64,000 nt of DNA from positions 9,570,371 to 9,634,370 of the forward strand of contig NC_021678.1 in assembly GCF_000247815.1 (NCBI RefSeq). Reading direction: 5' to 3'. How positions within the stretch are numbered: position 1 is the stretch's first letter; every line of letters starts with the position of its first letter. The notes under the pieces are model-generated. The model searched no databases. It worked only from the letters and a program-made list of their open reading frames with translations, and was not told where the DNA came from. This document shows positions 14,481-25,300 of this stretch, one piece after another. Source of the stretch: Ficedula albicollis. Its lineage: Eukaryota; Chordata; Aves; Passeriformes; Muscicapidae. The position numbers and the translations under genes are program-made.

Positions 14481-15521
14481 AAACTCATGCCACCCAGAAA
14501 CCTGGAATAAAATCCACTCTCCGCAGATTATTTTAAAATGCCTTCAAGTTTTTTTTCCCAGTAACTTCAATTTTCTTCCTGCTTCCTCCTGAAAAAATCA
14601 GCAAGAAAAAACATGTTTATCATGAGTTGAATTTTTTATAACCAGGATTCACAGTAATTGCAAAATTATGTTTTCCCAAGTGACATGAATCTTCCAGGCT
14701 AAAACCTGGAAGGGAGTGGACAGTAACATCTTAAAACCTTCTAAGCCAGCCAGCTAGAGATCAATCTGGTACATAGTAGCTAAACAGCATAAATGAAATC
14801 CAAAGCCACTGAAATTTTTTCATGGTTTTAAAAGATTTGGGAACAAACTTCTGATTAACATAAGCCCCCAATCCTGCAACTATACTTTGGCAGGGGTCTG
14901 TCTGCACAGCTCCAATGTCAATCCTGCTCCTGGGTAGTATTTTACAAGTCTGACTCGGAGTTTGTGACTGAGACAAATCTTTCTGTAACCAAGGGATTAG
15001 TAAAGACTTTATGTGGTAGTGAAAGTGATCTGTGCCGCAGTCCCTCTTTGCCTGTCTGTGCGAGAACAGACTGCACTGCTCTCTTGGGTTGCTTGCAATG
15101 TGCTCAAAGTGGAATTCCTTTCATTAAGCATCTGGTGCCCTTACAATTGGCAGAAAATTGGAAGTTTCCTTTAACTTACACCTGTTCTGTGATTAATGTC
15201 TCTGCACACAATCCATGCTGCACCCACTCTCCACACAATGCGCCTAACTTTGATTGGCAATGAATGTGTGAGCATTCCTGAGCAGCAGAACCCCAAACAC
15301 TTCCACCCTTTCATCTTCCTCACTACTACTGAACTGGATTAGACTTGAGAAAGGTGCACATCCAGCTCAAAGCATCCTGTCATGACAGGTCTGTACACTC
15401 TTGGTATGGAGTCCCTAAAACCTGAGTTATTCATACACTTTTACTCTCTTGTTTTGTACATGCATGTCTGTAAGAGGATGGAACAGTACTTGTATTAATC
15501 TCTTCATTTTCAAAAGTGCAG

Positions 15522-15652
15522 TGCTGAGGATGGGAGAGCATTCCTCTTTGCTTCTTTGAACCCAGATGGAAGCTTCTCTAGAGGACTCAAATATGACATG
15601 CCAGATGGACTTATTTCAGCAATGGACCCTGGCCAGAAACTGTCTGTCAGTG
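15522..15652 (+). CDS. Candidate internal exon of an unrecognised gene
   Basis: A 131-bp segment is bounded by a good acceptor (pyrimidine-rich stretch then GTGCAG at 15516-15521) and a good donor (GTAAGA from 15653). Only one useful frame is fully open: one base, 43 codons, one base. The peptide looks protein-like, with segments such as EDGRAFLFASLNPDGSF and LKYDMPDGLISAMDPGQ, alternating hydrophobic and polar residues and Gly-Asp turns as in a beta-rich domain. Incoming phase is 2 and outgoing phase is 1, which is compatible with the candidate at 54217. I do not recognise the family. An open 43-codon frame can arise by chance, so the case rests on splice sites plus composition. Confidence 0.45.
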
Positions 15653-17477
15653 GTAAGACCTGAAAAGCCCAGAACTGAGCTATTGCGAGTTAGGGGTCTT
15701 CACCTGTTACTTTTTGTTGATCCATAGATAACTAATACCACAAATAGGTGATGCTGAAATGCTGAATTGCCCAAAAGGTTAATGTCACTTATTATCTTTC
15801 AGGTCTACTTTACAGATGATTTCCAGATAATTTATAAAAGTGATGAGATTGTCACAAATCTGCTTGGAACTCCCTTCCCTCTAAAAAGTCTCCCTAAATT
15901 TGTCAATCTTTGCCATCCATATTTGATCATACTTTTCTTTTGATCTAAAGTACTGGCACCAATTGTAAGAAGATAATTCTCCTTCACAGCTTTTCTGTGA
16001 AAGAAGCAATTTTTGTCTTTGTTAGCCAGGCTGACAGAAATGCCTCTAGACTGGTTTTAATTTTCTTAATTACACAACTTGTCTGCGTTTCATAGCATGG
16101 CTTTAGGAGAACACAGATCCTGGGGAAATAACCCAGAGTGGACTGCAGCTGTGAAAACTCTCATTGACCACTGGCGTGTCTTATCCCTCTGCTGTACCTC
16201 CCTGGCAGTCCCTCATCCTTTCTGGCTCTTTTATCCCTTGTACGTGAGCCTGGCAGCAGCACTGCCAATTAGTGGAGATTAGCAGACCTTCTACCTCCTA
16301 GGTCTCAGGGAAAGAATAAATCAAAATGAAAAAAAAATTAACTAAGAGTTAGCAGCCAGCCTGCACTTTCTTTTTCACATCTTATTGTGCACCATAAATA
16401 ATTACCTATACTTACATTCTGCTGCTCAGCAACAACTTGCAACTTTCATTATGGTCTTGCAGCCAGCTGTGTCAATGCCTTTGTCCATTCTCCAAGAGAT
16501 GTCCAAATACCCATTTTGAGAGCCTCTGTCACCCTCCTCTCTCGTCTTGACAGCCATCTCATCGCCCCCCACACCCCCTCGTGCCTTGTGCATACACATA
16601 TCTGCCTTCTTTCACACATCTGCTCATGAGTCCTTGACAAATTAATCAGTGCCTTGTCCCCTCTGCACAAGGGGCTGTCAGCAAAGCAGATGGTGCTGTC
16701 CCTTACAACACCTTGTCTCTTACATCTCTCTCTGAGCCTGTGTCCTGCCATTTTCTGACAGGGGCTGCTGCATGGCTTTATATGTATTTAATAGTCCTGC
16801 AGAGAACAGACAATGCCACAGGACACTGCTTATCTGGTCACAGAGATAGCTGCAAGAAGTAGATGGATGAAAAGAAATGCATCAAAACTCAATCCTGCAA
16901 AAGTCTGAGGATGATTAATAGTCTGTTGCCTCAGGAAAATGTCCCCTGGGAAACACAACTTCTGAAGACTCGAGAGTACCCATGGTCCCTACTCAGGCAG
17001 CTTTGACTTGTACAAGAGGGAACTGTCACCCTTCCCTGAAATGGCCTATAGTTTCACTCAACCTTGGAAATCTGGAGATCACAAAGCATAAAGCAGCTAA
17101 AATGCCTTATGGTTACTATGATTTTCCCTTGCTTTCTTCCATATTCCCCAAACAGAATGAAAACAGACGAATGAAAACAAAACCATAAATTATTCCAACT
17201 GCTAAGCTTTCCCTTCCCTGGTATTGTTCATTCCAGTACACCCCAAACTCCAGTTTTCAGGACTAAGTTTTTAAAAGAATTTATTAATGAGAGATTTCAT
17301 TTGGAAGAGCTATTCCAATTAATACCAGCAAATATCAGGAGCTCACCTCACCCTTCCTCCCCTTTTGATCTGCTGCTGTGTAATAGGCACTTGGAGTTCA
17401 GTAGAAACTGTAGGAAAAAGAAATTAGGAGTCCCTTTGATGCAGAATACCTAATCCAAACCCACACATAAGTCCTCA
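15653..17477. other. Non-coding stretch, no gene seen
   Basis: Possible intron after the candidate exon at 15522. Only short overlapping open frames and no recognisable repeat. Confidence 0.5.
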
Positions 17478-17545
17478 CAGAATCACAGAGAAGCCTCAGT
17501 TGAACAGAACACCTCCATTGAGACCACCTACTCTACATCAACCAA
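17478..17545 (-). mobile_element. Possible CR1 3'-end relic, minus strand
   Basis: On the minus strand the segment ends in CTCTGTGATTCTGTGAG, resembling the octamer-like 3' tail of CR1 elements, preceded by a diverged block with the GGTGGTCTCAATGGAGGTG pattern. It is short and degraded, so chance similarity is possible. Confidence 0.4.
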
Positions 17546-18559
17546 CACCAGCTTATTCCACTGGTATCAGACATCAGAGCCATCAAAGAACTGTGCAGGA
17601 AAAATGCATTGCTAATACTCAGCTCTGGCTGATGAATCAATATCTGTGATAAGATCAGTGTCATCCATGAATGAGATTTCTACTGTGGCAAGCATTAACA
17701 AGAAGCTGAGAAATGGTGCTGTGAACTCGGAGTGTCACTGAAACACCCACACCACATCACTGAGTGGGTGAGGAAGAACAGACTTCAGCATCTCTTTTAT
17801 GAATTTGAATGCGAGAGGGGCTATTCCATGTACAAAGCAAACATTCACTTCATATGCAGATTTTGCTACAGCTTCACTGCCTGTGTAGAAAGGGCTTCAG
17901 CTCTCTTTCCTTGCTCAGGGGTTCTGGCTATGGCATTTCTGAGCTTCCTGATCCTGGAGGACACTGATATACCCAAACAGGGTGAACTGGGACCCAGCCT
18001 GCTGATCTAATGACCATAGTCCTTGGGATTATTGCCAGACACAGACAAAAGCTTTTCAGCAATGCAAGCAAAACTAAACTGTGGAGTGGCAAAATGGGGA
18101 TAGACATCCAGACACAGCCCTGGAGAATCTGGGAGGGTGCTCTTGTGACCAGAGAAAAATGAGGTGCGGTGGTAAGTCCTGCTTCTGAAAGGCAGAGAGT
18201 GCTTCTCTGCTATTAATATACACCAGTGGCTGCTGCCCCACACCTCAGCAGCTCCCTTAATAGCAGCAAAAACCTTACTTTATGGGGCTCCAAGTCATAG
18301 TCTTTTACAGTCTTTTTCTCCTTCTGGCTAACAAGGTGCTGCCCTAGGTGGTAGTTGGTTGGTTTTGGCTCTGCACAGGGCTAATCACCCTGGTGCTGTT
18401 TTTACTCTGGAAGCAGCCTTCTGTTTGGGATTTTGAGAAGGGATTAAAAAAAGGAGGCTCAAAAACTGCAAAACTTTTCAGTTGTATTTGAAGTCTCAGC
18501 TCCTTTTCCTCTCCTACTCAGCTAAAGCTGTGGAGTAGATACAACACAAGACACCCAAG

Positions 18560-18952
18560 TCCTTGAGGAATGATCCCACTCGACCAGAAAGGCAAGAAGG
18601 CAAGAAAGAAGACCCCCAAACTGCAAAACTGCAGGCCTGTTAGTCTCACTTCAGTGCTTGGTAAAGTTATGGAGAAGATTATTTTGGGAAGTATTGGAAA
18701 CCACCTGAAAGACAATGCAGCTATAGGTCACAGCCAACAAGGTTTCATTGGAGGAAAGTCCTACTTATCAAACCTGATTTCCTTTCAGACTCCCCAGGGC
18801 AGTGGTCACAGGACAAAGCCTAACACAGTTCAAGAAGTGCCTGGACAACACCCTCAGGGACTTGGTGTGACTCTTGGGCATGGTGCTGTGCAGGGCCAGG
18901 ATAATTCTTGTGTGTCCCTTCCGACTCAGCATATTCTGTGATTCTGTAATTC
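18560..18952 (+). mobile_element. CR1 LINE fragment with internal deletion
   Basis: The first part (18560 to about 18785) is CR1 ORF2 reverse-transcriptase sequence; its translation includes RPVSLTSVLGKVMEKIILGS and, further on, GFIGGKSYLSNLISF, which fit the CR1 RT fingers region. At about 18786 the sequence jumps directly to CR1 3'-terminal sequence (CAGTGGTCACAGG, CTGTGCAGGGCCAGG) and ends with the tail ATTCTGTGATTCTGTAATTC at about 18933-18952. The intervening part of ORF2 is missing, so the copy cannot encode an active polymerase. The 5' boundary is approximate. Confidence 0.88.
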
Positions 18953-21207
18953 CTGATCTCAATGGGAGGTTTACCAGAGTAGCTTTGCTAATCAGGGAGG
19001 GGAGTGGGGGGTATTTCCCATGGACAGCAGTGCTTTCCCTACGGATATGATACTCCTCCTCTGCAACCCATTTCTGCAGCCCAATTCTTCCCATACCTAT
19101 ACCCCCTCCTGCCCTTCGTGTTGCCTCTGAGAGTCTTGACACTGACTTATACAAGCAGCTTTCACTTCACTCTTTCAGCTGTTCTTGCAGTTCAGGAGGT
19201 TTGAAGTCAGCCACAGTGTTAGACAGGAACAAATGCAAATGCCTAGGGCCAGACCTGTTTAGATTTCAGCAAAAATATAAATCACCTCTGATTCTGTTTT
19301 TATTTCCTGCCTTAAGCTAGTCATTAAAGCATTGAAAACAATCTGGGTGCAATCATTTTCTTCTGATCCAGCTCCTTTCCCCCGTAATCAGCACTCCAGG
19401 AGAACATATGGGCTTCCTCTGCCACTTGGCCTCTGATTTACACCATGGTAAATTCCTGAAGTCAAAACAGAGCTCCCCAGGAGCCACACTTGGCTTCACT
19501 GCATGGCAGCAACTGCTGAAATTAAATGAGCACCTGTGTCACAAAGAGGTGGCCTTGTTGGACTCTTCCTCGAGGTGGGGAGGTGTCGGTGATGAGAGGG
19601 TGCAGACAGCTCCAGCCCCAGCCCACTGCTGCCTGGGAGAGCTCACAATCCACTTCCCTAAGCAGGTCCTTAAAGTCTCAAGGGGCCACAAAAAAACTGA
19701 ACATATCTTGTTTGGGAGAAGGAACTTCAGGAGGCTCTTTCAATTTTCAAGTGTGTGTCTGTTCGGATAGAAAAGGTTTAACTTTTTCACAGTATGTTAA
19801 GCAAGGAAGAAATTGTCAGGAGACCAACAAAGACAGAAAGCTTTGCAGAACTGCACTGTAGGTTTAAAATGCAGGTTAGTCAGAGCTGTCCCCAAGAAGA
19901 GCTTTCTCATCTAGTGTTCAGTGCTGGTGTTAATTCAGGTTTCAGCTGCACAGTCAATCACTTCAGATCAGTTCAGTCTCTGGCTGAGATTTCTGCTAAG
20001 CTCCTCCTTCAGAGTAAATTCCTACTCTGCTTTCCTGTTACAACAGGTTTATTTATACTCCTACTGTTGGCAGATCCCAGCCAGATAAAAGAAGCTAACA
20101 GAGTACAACCTTTCCCCTGCCATCTGCATTCCCCATGCTACAATTGCTGAAGTTTTAGAAAAGTTGCATTTAGAGTTTTCTCCTGTCAAAACTTGTAGAG
20201 AAAAAAAAAAACCCACTGTCTTCTCCACTTGTAAAATGTGTACAGAGATAGTGTGAATATTACACTGCTAATCCTCAGCATTTCCATATCAACCAGCTCC
20301 AGTCAGAAACACAATATTCTCTACTCTAAAGCTGATACCTACAGCTTTCTATTACTGATCCTCACATTTTTAAACCTTCCAGGATAAAAGGAAGAACAGC
20401 TTCCTAGAACGGCTTATGTCTAATTAGGTGAAAGGAAGTTCATGAAACTTGGAATTTACTTTGACTGTGACAACAGAAAAACAGTTCCTAGGAAAACACA
20501 GAGCAAATCAAGAGACTTTTGTGATAAAACTAGAAACAGGTAAGCCAGAAAAGGTAGGGTTTAGTTTTCTTCATGGAAATATGGATCTGGGATGTTTGCC
20601 CTTATTCCCACTGATTGGTTGGATGAATATATACCTTAATTATCCCATAGCTGTTAGATCTGTGCAAGTGCCCAAGGGAAACAGAACTACCTGTTCCTCG
20701 GTGCAGGACTTACCAGAACTTAGATCCAGTTTTGCATGTGTACAAAATGCATGCACACCACTGGTCTCAAGCAGCAGGATAGCAACAGGAATAAGAAATA
20801 GCTCTCAGTATCCTATGGCCAACAGCAGGATGAGCTCAGGGAATCTGTTACTGACCCTTGGATTGTGCTGAGGGTTTGTCATGGGAAATGGACACATCCC
20901 AACAGATCCCACCCCTTGGATGAAAAAAGGGCTGAGAAGACAGACAGCCATCAGCATTCTTCCCAATCAGCTTCTTCCAGATGCACGACCTTGCATCCAG
21001 ACCCAGTAAGAGGCTGCTCCTTTTGGTAACCCTTCAAATTGTGTAGGAACCTGGGAGTCTTACACAGCTCTTCACAGCTCCCCACCTCCTCAAATCAGAT
21101 CAGGTTTGTGGCACTTTCAGGTGGGTCAGAAATTTGAGAAACTACAATCACAAGCTTACAGGCAGTAAAAACCATGCACATTATTCATGGCTGAATTTCA
21201 GGACTAG
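18953..21207. other. Non-coding stretch, no gene seen
   Basis: Several open frames of 100-140 codons are present but have no recognisable motif and compete with each other. The GTAAGCC at 20539 after a 60-bp open segment has only a weak acceptor and was not called. Confidence 0.45.
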
Positions 21208-21212
21208 GCATC
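21208..21212. repeat. Left target-site duplication (GCATC)
   Basis: Five bases directly abutting the LTR end at 21213. They are identical to 22358-22362 on the other side, as expected of a 5-bp staggered integration by an ERVL-class element. Confidence 0.85.
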
Positions 21213-21387
21213 TGTCGTGGTTTGACACTGGCCCAATGCCAGGCACTCACAAAAGCTGTTTGCTCACCCTTCTTTGCCACAGCTGGGCAGTGGAGAGAAA
21301 AAAAGAATAACAAAGGGTTCATAGGTTGAGATAAGGACCAGGAGAAAACACTTCAAGGGCAAAATAGGCTCAAAGCTGCAAAGCGAA

Positions 21388-21393
21388 TTTATT
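21388..21393 (-). promoter_or_regulatory. LTR polyadenylation signal AATAAA
   Basis: TTTATT on the plus strand reads AATAAA on the minus strand, in the 3' part of the solo LTR, the position expected for its transcript-end signal. Confidence 0.7.
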
Positions 21394-21543
21394 ACAAACA
21401 GTCATCCCAAAACTGCTGTGATGTGGGGTCAGTCTTCCACGGGGGCAGTGCTGCCTGGGAGCAGGGCCTTCTCTCCACTGGGTCTCCTGCTGGACCACAG
21501 CCTCCTCCAGGCAACCACTTGCTCCAGTGTGGACACCTCCTCC

Positions 21544-21936
21544 ATGGGCTGTGGGTGGATCTCTGCATCCCCATGGATCCCCATGGGCTGTGGGTGGATC
21601 TCTGCATCCCCATGGATCCCCATGGGCTGTGGGTGGATCTCTGCATCCCCATGGATCCCCATGGGCTGTGGGTGGATCTCTGCATCCCCATGGATCCCCA
21701 TGGGCTGTGGGTGGATCTCTGCATCCCCATGGATCCCCATGGGCTGTGGGTGGATCTCTGCATCCCCATGGATCCCCATGGGCTGTGGGTGGATCTCTGC
21801 ATCCCCATGGATCCCCATGGGCTGTGGGTGGATCTCTGCATCCCCATGGATCCCCATGGGCTGTGGGTGGATCTCTGCATCCCTGTGGATCCCATGGGCT
21901 GTGGGTGGATCTCTGCATCCCCATGGATCCCCATGG
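21544..21936. repeat. 39-bp minisatellite inside the solo LTR, 10 copies
   Basis: Units containing CTGTGGGTGGATCTCTGCAT start at 21549 and recur every 39 bp up to 21861; the tenth starts at 21899 after a one-base deletion. The ninth unit has a few changes (CCCTGTGGATCCC) while the inner ones are identical as read. Each unit carries palindromic CCATGG and GGATCC sites. Since 39 is a multiple of three, several frames remain open; the frames of 180-232 codons here are repeat translations and not genes. Confidence 0.97.
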
Positions 21937-22357
21937 CTGCAGGGACACAGCTGCTTCACCATGGTCTCAGCACAGCCTGCAGAGGAATCTTGGCTCTGGT
22001 GCCTGGAGCACATCCTCTGCTCCACTGCCCTTGGTGTCTCCATGCTGTTTCCCCCGCATGTTCTCATCTCCTCCTCTTCTCTGACTAGGAGCAAAAACCT
22101 TGTGACTTTGTTTTGACTTTCTTCCTAAATCTGTCATCACAAGGGTGTTACCAGCCTCTCTCATGGGCCAAGTTTTGGCCAGCAGCATGTCCATCTTCAG
22201 AGCCATCAGGGACTGGTTTCTGCTGGACATGGTGGAAGCTTCCAGCAGCTTCTCACAGAAGCCACTATGGGCTGCAGGGACACAGCTGCTGACACAGAAG
22301 CTACCTGTGAGAAGCCTCCCTTCACTGCCCAAATCCAGGCCCTGGCAAACCAATACA

Positions 22358-22362
22358 GCATC
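22358..22362. repeat. Right target-site duplication (GCATC)
   Basis: Five bases immediately outside the LTR end AATACA. They match the left copy at 21208-21212 exactly. Confidence 0.85.
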
Positions 22363-25300
22363 CTGTATCTGCAGATGGCTGCAGAGGGAGTAAGGAGCAG
22401 CAGAGCAGTGCAGGTGCTCTGCCTCAGCCAAAGCCCAGCAGAGCAGAGGGCAGGGTTTAGCCAAGAACCACTGGGCACAGCTGATCACCCTGCAAAGTCC
22501 TAAGGCAGGGTCTCTGCTCTGCTCTGTCCAGTGAGAGAGGACACCAAACTGCACCACCTGAACCCTGTGGCATCAGAGGTAGCAAGCAGAACAGGTCAGA
22601 GGTGTCTAATCTCCTGAGCAGGACTTCTGGATATGTAAATCCACAGAGCTCCTTTGAACTCAATCAATGCTTATTGATATAAGCAGTAGAGCCAAGCTCC
22701 TCTCTCTCTACGAGAAGGCCCTGATTACCACTTTTCCCTCTAGAGAAACTAATTTTTCTAATGTTTACATGCCTAAGTTATTGTGACAGAGATTTTGTAA
22801 ACTGTGAACAAAAGCTGATTTACTCAATTGCCATGCCCCTGTTGACCTTATTGAAATATCCTCCTGGTGAAAATCAATTTTTCATTTTTAAACAAGAATA
22901 CTTAACTATCATCCACATTGATTTAAACCTATCTCAAACTGCAGTGATTTTACACTCAGAAAAAATATAAGGCAGAAGTTATCCCTTCTGCAGTAAGCAT
23001 TCTCACTGTGCAGGTTTTCCCACTGAAGGACTTTTCCTCGGGAAGGTAAACCAAAAATTTGCTGAATAGCATATTATGTGTTATCCTAGGGGATATTTAG
23101 CTTCAAAATGATGCTTTGCCATCTCTCTTGGGTGATAATTACGGCTATGGTAAGATGTTTCCATTTGACATTATGTGTAGGGCTTTGGGATGTGCATGGA
23201 TGAGAGTTCTGGGCAGTCACAAGCCTCCAGGGAGGGAGCAGAGAGCTGCTGTGAGCTTCAGCCCTGGAGCTCACCTGGCTCAGAGCAGTGAACCAGCAGC
23301 AGCAGGGAGGTGCCTCTGCCCTGCCAGCTCCTGCAGTCACTGGATGAGGTCTGAGGACACCCTCAGGCTCTCTGCAGGCAGCAGGGCACAGGGACCACTT
23401 TCCAGTGCACCTAGTGCAAAAAGAGTTGTCTTTAATACCTGGTTGAGTTTTTTTATTCAAAGCTATTTGTTATGTTTCTTAATGATACAACAAATGCTCC
23501 AGCATCCATACTTTCAATCACATTAAGCAGGAAGTCACTCTGCTGAAACATAGAAAAGTGGTGAGAAAGAAATATACAGATTTCCACTTCAGGGCAAAAA
23601 ATTTAAAAATCTGTACTGGCATGTCTTTTCCTTCTCTTCTTTCATTTAAGGATTTTACATGGTAGGTTACTATCTTAGCAACTGCACATGTTCACATCAA
23701 ATAGGAAAAAAACCCTTCCTTCCAGATCTACAAGGGAAGATTCCTTTGTCCCTTAAGAATGGGATGAATATGTAAAATCCACGTGCACCAAGTCAGCCCA
23801 CTGCATTCCCACATATCTGCAACTTTATTAGCTTCTCAGCTGAAAACCAGGCACAATCTCTCAACCAAGGAGCCTGCTGATGAGTGCCTTGGAGATATCA
23901 CAAGTGAAAATGACCTCTTGTCTTTATTCATTTCTGGTCAAATATGCAATAACTTATCTATCACAGGTAGCAGGGGAAGAATGACTGGCTCCCCAGGATA
24001 AACACTTCTTTCACATTAGCAAGTACCCAGGAAAGGAACTGTTTCCTCAGTAAATTATACAGCTACCTGTTGCTACAGAAAGGCTGGCTGCTTGTCTAAA
24101 TACAAGAATATTAAAAGCAGGGATCACTGTAAAATGTGTATGAGAGTAATCAGAACATATCTAAGGGAGGAGTATATTTATTATCACATAAAAATGCTGG
24201 AAAATAAAAGCAAAAAGGTTGGCAAAGTTGCTGCTTTGGTTTTACCACTTTGGAGCCATCATCTCTCAAAAGTCAATTGAAGGAAAATGATATTTGTTCA
24301 CCTCAAGATTCCCTGAATTTGTTCACTCTGGCCTTGGCAAGAGAACCTTCCCACCAAGTTCATGCAGCAACAGTAGTATTGGCATTCCCAACTCTGAAAA
24401 AACGAATGGCTGTTTGACATAACCCTTAAGAATGAATGAGGCAGTCAGGAGAGCTGCTCTTTGCCACAGAACAGCATCTTTTGTTCACCCTCTGGAACCT
24501 AGAAGTGCCAATTCACGAGAATACCCTCTTTTGCCAGTTGTTTGCCTTACTACATCAGCATCTCCCTCACCTCCCCCACAGAAAGTGGAAAATTAATTTT
24601 TAACACACACTTATTAAATCACTGTTAAAAACTACTGCTGAACTACTATTTGAGACATGTTTTTCATAGTCCTCTTTAAAAAAAAAACCCCAAAAAGGTA
24701 AAATTTAACAGCTAACCAAAATAATACAGAATAATCTAAGAATCTTTGACCCATTTCAGTCTGAGGGAATTAACTAAAATATTTACTAATCTCCCTGTTC
24801 TCTAATTTTTCTGTAGTTGAAGACCCAACCACGAAATAAAAGGAACAATAGCAGCTGGTGTTAACAGACTTTGTAGCCACTGTGGGCAAAGAAATACTGG
24901 GAGTCCCCCAAGGAAACTGCTGTTATCATTCAGCCATGTATTTAGAGTGAGGTGTTTCAGAATTTCTGCAAAACCATTTGGATTGCTGGATAATCTTTTT
25001 AAGCAAAACTGAGTTTTCTCTTAATTCCTATGAGACCTTATGTGCCTGTATTTAAGAATCTATTAACAGTACAAATGAAATAGGAAAATAAGTATTTTGA
25101 CAGTAAGAAAGAGTTGTGAAAGACATGTTCTCCAGATAGTCAGCAGAAAATCTCAAAGTGAACAGAAGCCTTATTTTCTAACCCACTGATGTCCCACTCT
25201 CCACTGCAGGTCCTCACCTTGGAGCTTTCCCCAGATTTCCCAGCTGCACCAACCCAGCACAGGCCAGCTCTGATTTTTTACAATACAATCAAACCCTCAT

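Larger units (their letters stand above)
21213..22357 (-). mobile_element. Solo LTR of an ERVL-like endogenous retrovirus
   Basis: The element is about 1145 bp and reads on the minus strand from TGTATTGGTTTGCC (at 22357 downward) to CAAACCACGACA (ending 21213), giving the canonical TG...CA ends. It is flanked by the perfect 5-bp duplication GCATC. Sequence recognisable from passerine ERVL LTRs includes the region around 22230-22265 (minus: CTGCTGGAAGCTTCC) and 21975-22060. A minus-strand AATAAA lies at 21388-21393, about 175 bp from the 3' end. No internal retroviral sequence is present, so this is a solo LTR formed by LTR-LTR recombination. A 39-bp minisatellite has expanded inside it (21544-21936). 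Confidence 0.92.

Noticed and set aside
21370..22116. Open frames of 180-232 codons on both strands
   Set aside because: They arise because the LTR minisatellite has a period of 39, a multiple of three, without stops; all lie within the solo LTR and its flank.
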